From: Trichomonas vaginalis G3
Taxonomy: Eukaryota > Parabasalia > Trichomonadida > Trichomonadidae
Direction of reading: 5' to 3'
NCBI RefSeq assembly: GCF_026262505.1
Contig: NW_026529215.1
Location: 159,073-223,072, forward strand
DNA: 64,000 nt
The notes beneath the pieces were generated by a model that worked only from the letters and a program-made list of their open reading frames with translations, was not told the DNA's origin and did no database searches. This document shows positions 59,654 through 64,000 of this stretch, piece by piece (the first letter of the stretch is position 1; every line of letters begins with the position of its first letter). The translations under genes and the position numbers were made by a program.

Positions 59654-59929
59654 GCACTCATATACTACTCAAAAAGTCTAAAAAATTGAAAGATAGAAAA
59701 TCTTCTCTTATTCTTCATGCAATGTGTGTTTTCACGTTTCAAAGCGGAAAACGCTTTTTTGGAATGCATTGATTCAGAACCACACGGAAAAATGAGTTTT
59801 TATTAAGAAAATAGACAATTCATGCAATAACAAAGCATACGATAGTATAAAAATCAAAACTATTTTCCCATAGGAAAACAAAAAATAACGTTTATAGTAT
59901 TCATCGAGCATACTCCCACTATAAACTAT

Positions 59930-60480
59930 TTTCTAGTTTTCTGGCCGGCAAAGAGCCAGAGAATCACAACTACAACAAATTATGGTGAAGTTCTCTTGAT
60001 TTTCCATATAATTTGAGAGAACATCCGAGAACTTCACCATAAACGAAATACAAACAGATTCCTTGTTTCTCTGTGGGCCAACAATCACATATACATTACC
60101 TTAGGGCAAAGTTCTTCCGAGTTTCTCATCAAATGAGAAACTTGAGCAGAACTTTGCCCTATTCGAGTAAATTTACATTCTCTGACGTGAAGAGAGTCAT
60201 AGAAATACACAAGTATTAACTTATGGTGAAGTTTTCTGGACTTCCTTCCTCATCTGAGAGACATCCAGATAACTTCATCATAAACGAATTACAGACAAGT
60301 TCTCTCGCTGTTTGCAGGACAAATACCACAAATTCATTACACTATTGAAGAGTTGTTCCGAGGTTTCTCATCGAATGAGAAACTTCGGAAAAAATTTGCT
60401 CTAGTGGAAGAAATTTACCTCCCCTAACACACAAATGATCAGATATAACAAGCACAGATTTTTAAGTATAGCTTTGTTGA
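59930..60480. repeat. Diverged hairpin array, ~120/240-bp period
   Basis: Four long hairpins at about 59,981, 60,100, 60,222 and 60,340, i.e. every 119-122 bp, alternating between two types: TTATGGTGAAGTTCTC / GAGAACTTCACCATAA and AGGGCAAAGTTCT / AGAACTTTGCCCT with an inner GTTTCTCAT / ATGAGAAAC stem. Units have diverged but the stems remain largely paired. A smaller GCCAGA/TCTGGC hairpin lies near 59,937. This looks like an older relative of the homogeneous array that follows. Confidence 0.8.
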
Positions 60481-60560
60481 AAACCTTTCAAATAAAGAGA
60501 AATTTAAGGAGAAATTTGCCGTTTGATGTATGGTGAGAAGCATATTTGAGAGTTTGGAGA

Positions 60561-62498
60561 GGCAAAGTGCAATCACCTATCAATATTGCACTTTGCCTGT
60601 CAAAAGTTCTTCGCATCTCTTGAGGTGTGAGGAAGTTTCTCGACAGAGGAAACTTTCATATCGAATGTTGCCTCTGTCGAGATGTATGTGACAGGCAAAG
60701 TGCAATCACCTATCAATATTGCACTTTGCCTGTCAAAAGTTCTTCGCATCTCTTGAGGTGTGAGGAAGTTTCTCGACAGAGGAAACTTTCATATCGAATG
60801 TTGCCTCTGTCGAGATGTATGTGACAGGCAAAGTGCAATCACCTATCAATATTGCACTTGCCTGTCAAAAGTTCTTCGCATCTCTTGAGGTGTGAGGAAG
60901 TTTCTCGACAGAGGAAACTTTCATATCGAATGTTGCCTCTGTCGAGATGTATGTGACAGGCAAAGTGCAATCACCTATCAATATTGCACTTTGCCTGTCA
61001 AAAGTTCCTCGCATCTCTTGAGGTGTGAGGAAGTTTCTCGACAGAGGAAACTTTCATATCGAATGTTGCCTCTGTCGAGATGTATGTGACAGGCAAAGTG
61101 CAATCACCTATCAATATTGCACTTTGCCTGTCAAAAGTTCTTCGCATCTCTTGAGGTGTGAGGAAGTTTCTCGACAGAGGAAACTTTCATATCGAATGTT
61201 GCCTCTGTCGAGATGTATGTGACAGGCAAAGTGCAATCACCTATCAATATTGCACTTTGCCTGTCAAAAGTTCTTCGCATCTCTTGAGGTGTGAGGAAGT
61301 TTCTCGACAGAGGAAACTTTCATATCGAATGTTGCCTCTGTCGAGATGTATGTGACAGGCAAAGTGCAATCACCTATCAATATTGCACTTTGCCTGTCAA
61401 AAGTTCCTCGCATCTCTTGAGGTGTGAGGAAGTTTCTCGACAGAGGAAACTTTCATATCGAATGTTGCCTCTGTCGAGATGTATGTGACAGGCAAAGTGC
61501 AATCACCTATCAATATTGCACTTTGCCTGTCAAAAGTTCTTCGCATCTCTTGAGGTGTGAGGAAGTTTCTCGACAGAGGAAACTTTCATATCGAATGTTG
61601 CCTCTGTCGAGATGTATGTGACAGGCAAAGTGCAATCACCTATCAATATTGCACTTTGCCTGTCAAAAGTTCTTCGCATCTCTTGAGGTGTGAGGAAGTT
61701 TCTCGACAGAGGAAACTTTCATATCGAATGTTGCCTCTGTCGAGATGTATGTGACAGGCAAAGTGCAATCACCTATCAATATTGCACTTTGCCTGTCAAA
61801 AGTTCTTCGCATCTCTTGAGGTGTGAGGAAGTTTCTCGACAGAGGAACTTTCATATCGAATGTTGCCTCTGTCGAGATGTATGTGACAGGCAAAGTGCAA
61901 TCACCTATCAATATTGCACTTTGCCTGTCAAAAGTTCTTCGCATCTCTTGAGGTGTGAGGAAGTTTCTCGACAGAGGAAACTTTCATATCGAATGTTGCC
62001 TCTGTCGAGATGTATGTGACAGGCAAAGTGCAATCACCTATCAATATTGCACTTTGCCTGTCAAAAGTTCTTCGCATCTCTTGAGGGTGAGGAAGTTTCT
62101 CGACAGAGGAAACTTTCATATCGAATGTTGCCTCTGTCGAGATGTATGTGACAGGCAAAGTGCAATCACCTATCAATATTGCACTTTGCCTGTCAAAAGT
62201 TCTTCGCATCTCTTGAGGTGTGAGGAAGTTTCTCGACAGAGGAAACTTTCATATCGAATGTTGCCTCTGTCGAGATGTATGTGACAGGCAAAGTGCAATC
62301 ACCTATCAATATTGCACTTTGCCTGTCAAAAGTTCTTCGCATCTCTTGAGGTGTGAGGAAGTTTCTCGACAGAGGAAACTTTCATATCGAATGTTGCCTC
62401 TGTCGAGATGTATGTGACAGGCAAAGTGCAATCACCTATCAATATTGCACTTTGCCTGTCAAAAGTTCTTCGCATCTCTTGAGGTGTGAGGAAGTTTC
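60561..62498. repeat. 133-bp hairpin satellite, ~14.5 tandem copies
   Basis: Units of 133 bp (a few 132), nearly identical. Each has hairpin H1 GACAGGCAAAGTGCAAT / ATTGCACTTTGCCTGTC (17-bp arms), hairpin H2 TCTCGACAGAGG / CCTCTGTCGAGA, and a weaker H3 CYTCGCATCTC / GAGGTGTGAGG that needs G-T pairs. Frames of 65 codons on both strands repeat through it but are a by-product of the repeat. Homogeneity indicates recent expansion. It begins ~900 bp outside the family A terminal repeat. Confidence 0.96.
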
Positions 62499-62673
62499 AT
62501 ATTACAATTAAAATTACGATTTATATTATTAACCATTAAACAAAATTCATTTAATTCTTCATTAAAATTTCTAATTCTATTTAATTTTTTAAATTTTCAT
62601 TTTGCAAAATCCCTGTTTGATTCTTATTCTATATCTCACCTTGCATTTAATCCAAATGCTAATTACATTTCAA

Positions 62674-63723
62674 TTAAACATTATCTTCATATACCTTTTT
62701 CACCTCTTCAAATTTAATTAATTTCTCTAACTTCTTTTTTTCAATAAATGTCGGCATTGGAGGATAATCAATAAAGTTTATTTCTTCCTTGTCCTCATTT
62801 ATAATAACATATTTTGCATTTTTAACAATTTTGATTGTAATTTTCATTTCTTCATCTTCAAAATCATAATTTTTAATGCAATACATATAATTATACCATT
62901 TTATGATAAGAGAAAAAACTTTTTCTCCTTCATCTCGATTTAATTTTTCGCATAATTCTTCCAGATTTTCAATTGTAATATAATACGAACCATCCGATCC
63001 CTCCCAAATTATGCTCAATACTTTTTTTGTGAAATCTAATGCCATTTCACTCTTAAAATTAATTTGAAAAATTCTTATAGTATTGAAATGTGTGATTTCA
63101 TCAATAGAATTCCGTAATTCCAAAAACATTCAAAATACGTAATTTTCTTCCTATTTGAAATTTCAATTATTTCATCGATATTTAAAATTGGAAGAGGCAA
63201 TTTGAACACTAATTCGTTGCGTATATTACAGTAGTCAAAAATACTTGATTTGATCATAGCTTCAATGCGGTATTATTCTCATTTGAATATTTCATTTCTC
63301 CACTTTGGCGAGTTATATAATTTATCTTGAATATAAGATTTAATTGCCTTTGTACATGATTTTTTTTACTTGGCGTAATTTATGAAGAATTTACAGAGTA
63401 ATTGAATTTGGAACTGAGTAATTTCGTTTGAATTAAGCATATTAAGTAATTTCTCTTGAATGTTTTCAAGATCTTTATAAACTGTTCTAATTTGTCCTTG
63501 ATAATCTGGTAAAAAATAAATTAATAGTTCAACCAGATTAAAAAAGTCAATTACATTCTTCTTATATAATTGAATAGATAATTCCAAAGTATTAAGTTGC
63601 TCAAACATATTACTAGAAGCAAATGTTTGAATTTCTTGAGCATCTATTGGACAATGATTAATTTTTTTGCGATCTTATAGGTATTTTTCACTTTACAATT
63701 TCTTACTTCTGTTTGACTCTCCA
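62674..63723 (-). pseudogene. Decayed host gene, trichomonad-specific type
   Basis: Three minus-strand open parts (63,366-63,608, 63,075-63,257, 62,674-63,129) in different frames look like one former gene whose start may be the ATG at 63,723 (MESQTEVRNCKVKNTYKIAKK). Sequence is helix-rich, Asn/Ile/Lys-heavy (FEQLNTLELSIQLYKKNVID, WEGSDGSYYITIENLEELCE). The texture resembles trichomonad BTB-like/DUF3447-type families, but no motif proves it. At least three frame changes or stops separate the parts, so it is a host pseudogene. Confidence 0.45.
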
Positions 63724-63796
63724 TAAATTTGACTGATTTCGAAACTCATTCCTCTGCGAAAAATGTCACGTTTTAAATTTTTTCAAATGGAAATAA

Positions 63797-64000
63797 ATCA
63801 GAAACTCTTTTTTGTCTTTGACATCTCTAGGTTACACTGAAACTCAAGTAAGAAATGCTTTAGAGATCTCTAATAACAATATTACAGAAGCACGACAGCA
63901 TCTCTTTACAAATGTTTTCTTAAATAATCAAGACAAAAACACTCTTCAGTATCTCAATGAAATTGAAAAAGATATAATAAATGATGAGGAACCAAATAAT
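63797..64000 (+). CDS. UBA-domain protein, 5' part, runs off the window
   Basis: An open frame contains LTSLGYTETQVRNALEISNN followed by ITEARQHLFT, a clear ubiquitin-associated (UBA) domain of three helices with the usual LxxLGY start. Then FLNNQDKNTLQYLNEIEKDI, acidic. No ATG lies in this frame; an ATG at 63,768 (MSRFKFFQ) with an initiator-like CTCATTCC ~20 bp upstream is in another frame, separated by the T run at 63,808-63,813, so one base lost or gained there would connect them. It could be a read error, a true frameshift, or a missed start. Confidence 0.6.
   Translation, partial: MRNSFLSLTSLGYTETQVRNALEISNNNITEARQHLFTNVFLNNQDKNTLQYLNEIEKDIINDEEPNN

Noticed and set aside
60627-62417. 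Repeated 65-codon open frames on both strands
   Set aside because: They follow the 133-bp satellite unit exactly and appear on both strands with stops at the same place; a by-product of the repeat, not genes.
60530-62500. CRISPR-like array
   Set aside because: Units are fully identical with no variable spacers and the organism is a eukaryote; a satellite.

Overview
The window is AT-rich nuclear DNA of a parabasalid (trichomonad) protist, most likely Trichomonas or Tritrichomonas. The evidence is large DUF3447-type ankyrin proteins, intronless genes with trichomonad-like initiator elements (TCA-Y-W just upstream of ATG), stop codons often followed by A (TAAA), abundant Polinton/Maverick relics, Mutator-like (MULE) and mariner transposons, and surface proteins of the trichomonad Pmp-like type. 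Species is an inference; there is no rRNA or tRNA here to fix it.

Layout. 1-11,006: an arm of a Polinton/Maverick-like element (family A) with a primase-helicase unit bracketed by inverted ~121-bp repeats, then fibre, unknown structural, packaging ATPase, major capsid and small amphipathic protein genes, ending in a terminal repeat. 11,007-24,000: host genes (an unknown protein, SHIPPO-type PG-rich protein, MYCBP/AMY-1, an ER Hsp110/Grp170-like chaperone, a BET-like bromodomain-NET protein, CK1 kinase, ankyrin genes). 24,100-36,915: repeat-rich: a SINE-like repeat, a 949-bp hairpin-array element, a MULE carrying a truncated mariner, an arm of a second Polinton family (family B: ATPase, capsid-associated genes, terminal repeat), a truncated MULE, a Y-shaped palindrome and an inverted partial copy of the hairpin-array element. 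36,916-45,218: host genes (two Ran-binding-domain proteins, a SEL1-like membrane protein, SYS1, two surface proteins, both damaged). 46,400-51,600: a decayed second arm of family B with a capsid gene. 51,692-52,754: a decayed retroviral-type integrase. 53,418-59,653: a decayed second arm of family A with protein-primed DNA polymerase B. 59,860-62,498: hairpin-bearing tandem arrays. 62,500-64,000: a decayed host gene and the start of a UBA-domain gene.

How the parts fit. In each Polinton family two arms with different gene content end, in the same orientation, in the same terminal sequence; this is what terminal inverted repeats of separate insertions would give. Virus-like genes use their own short AT-rich upstream motif, unlike the host initiator. 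Tandem arrays with a period near 120 bp recur at the edges of otherwise unrelated elements. The most unusual signals are the hairpin arrays, a hairpin at the inner edge of the family B terminal repeat whose two stems covary between copies, and the Y-shaped nested palindrome at 35,981-36,042. All virus-like elements are treated as fossils and described only by family, parts and state.
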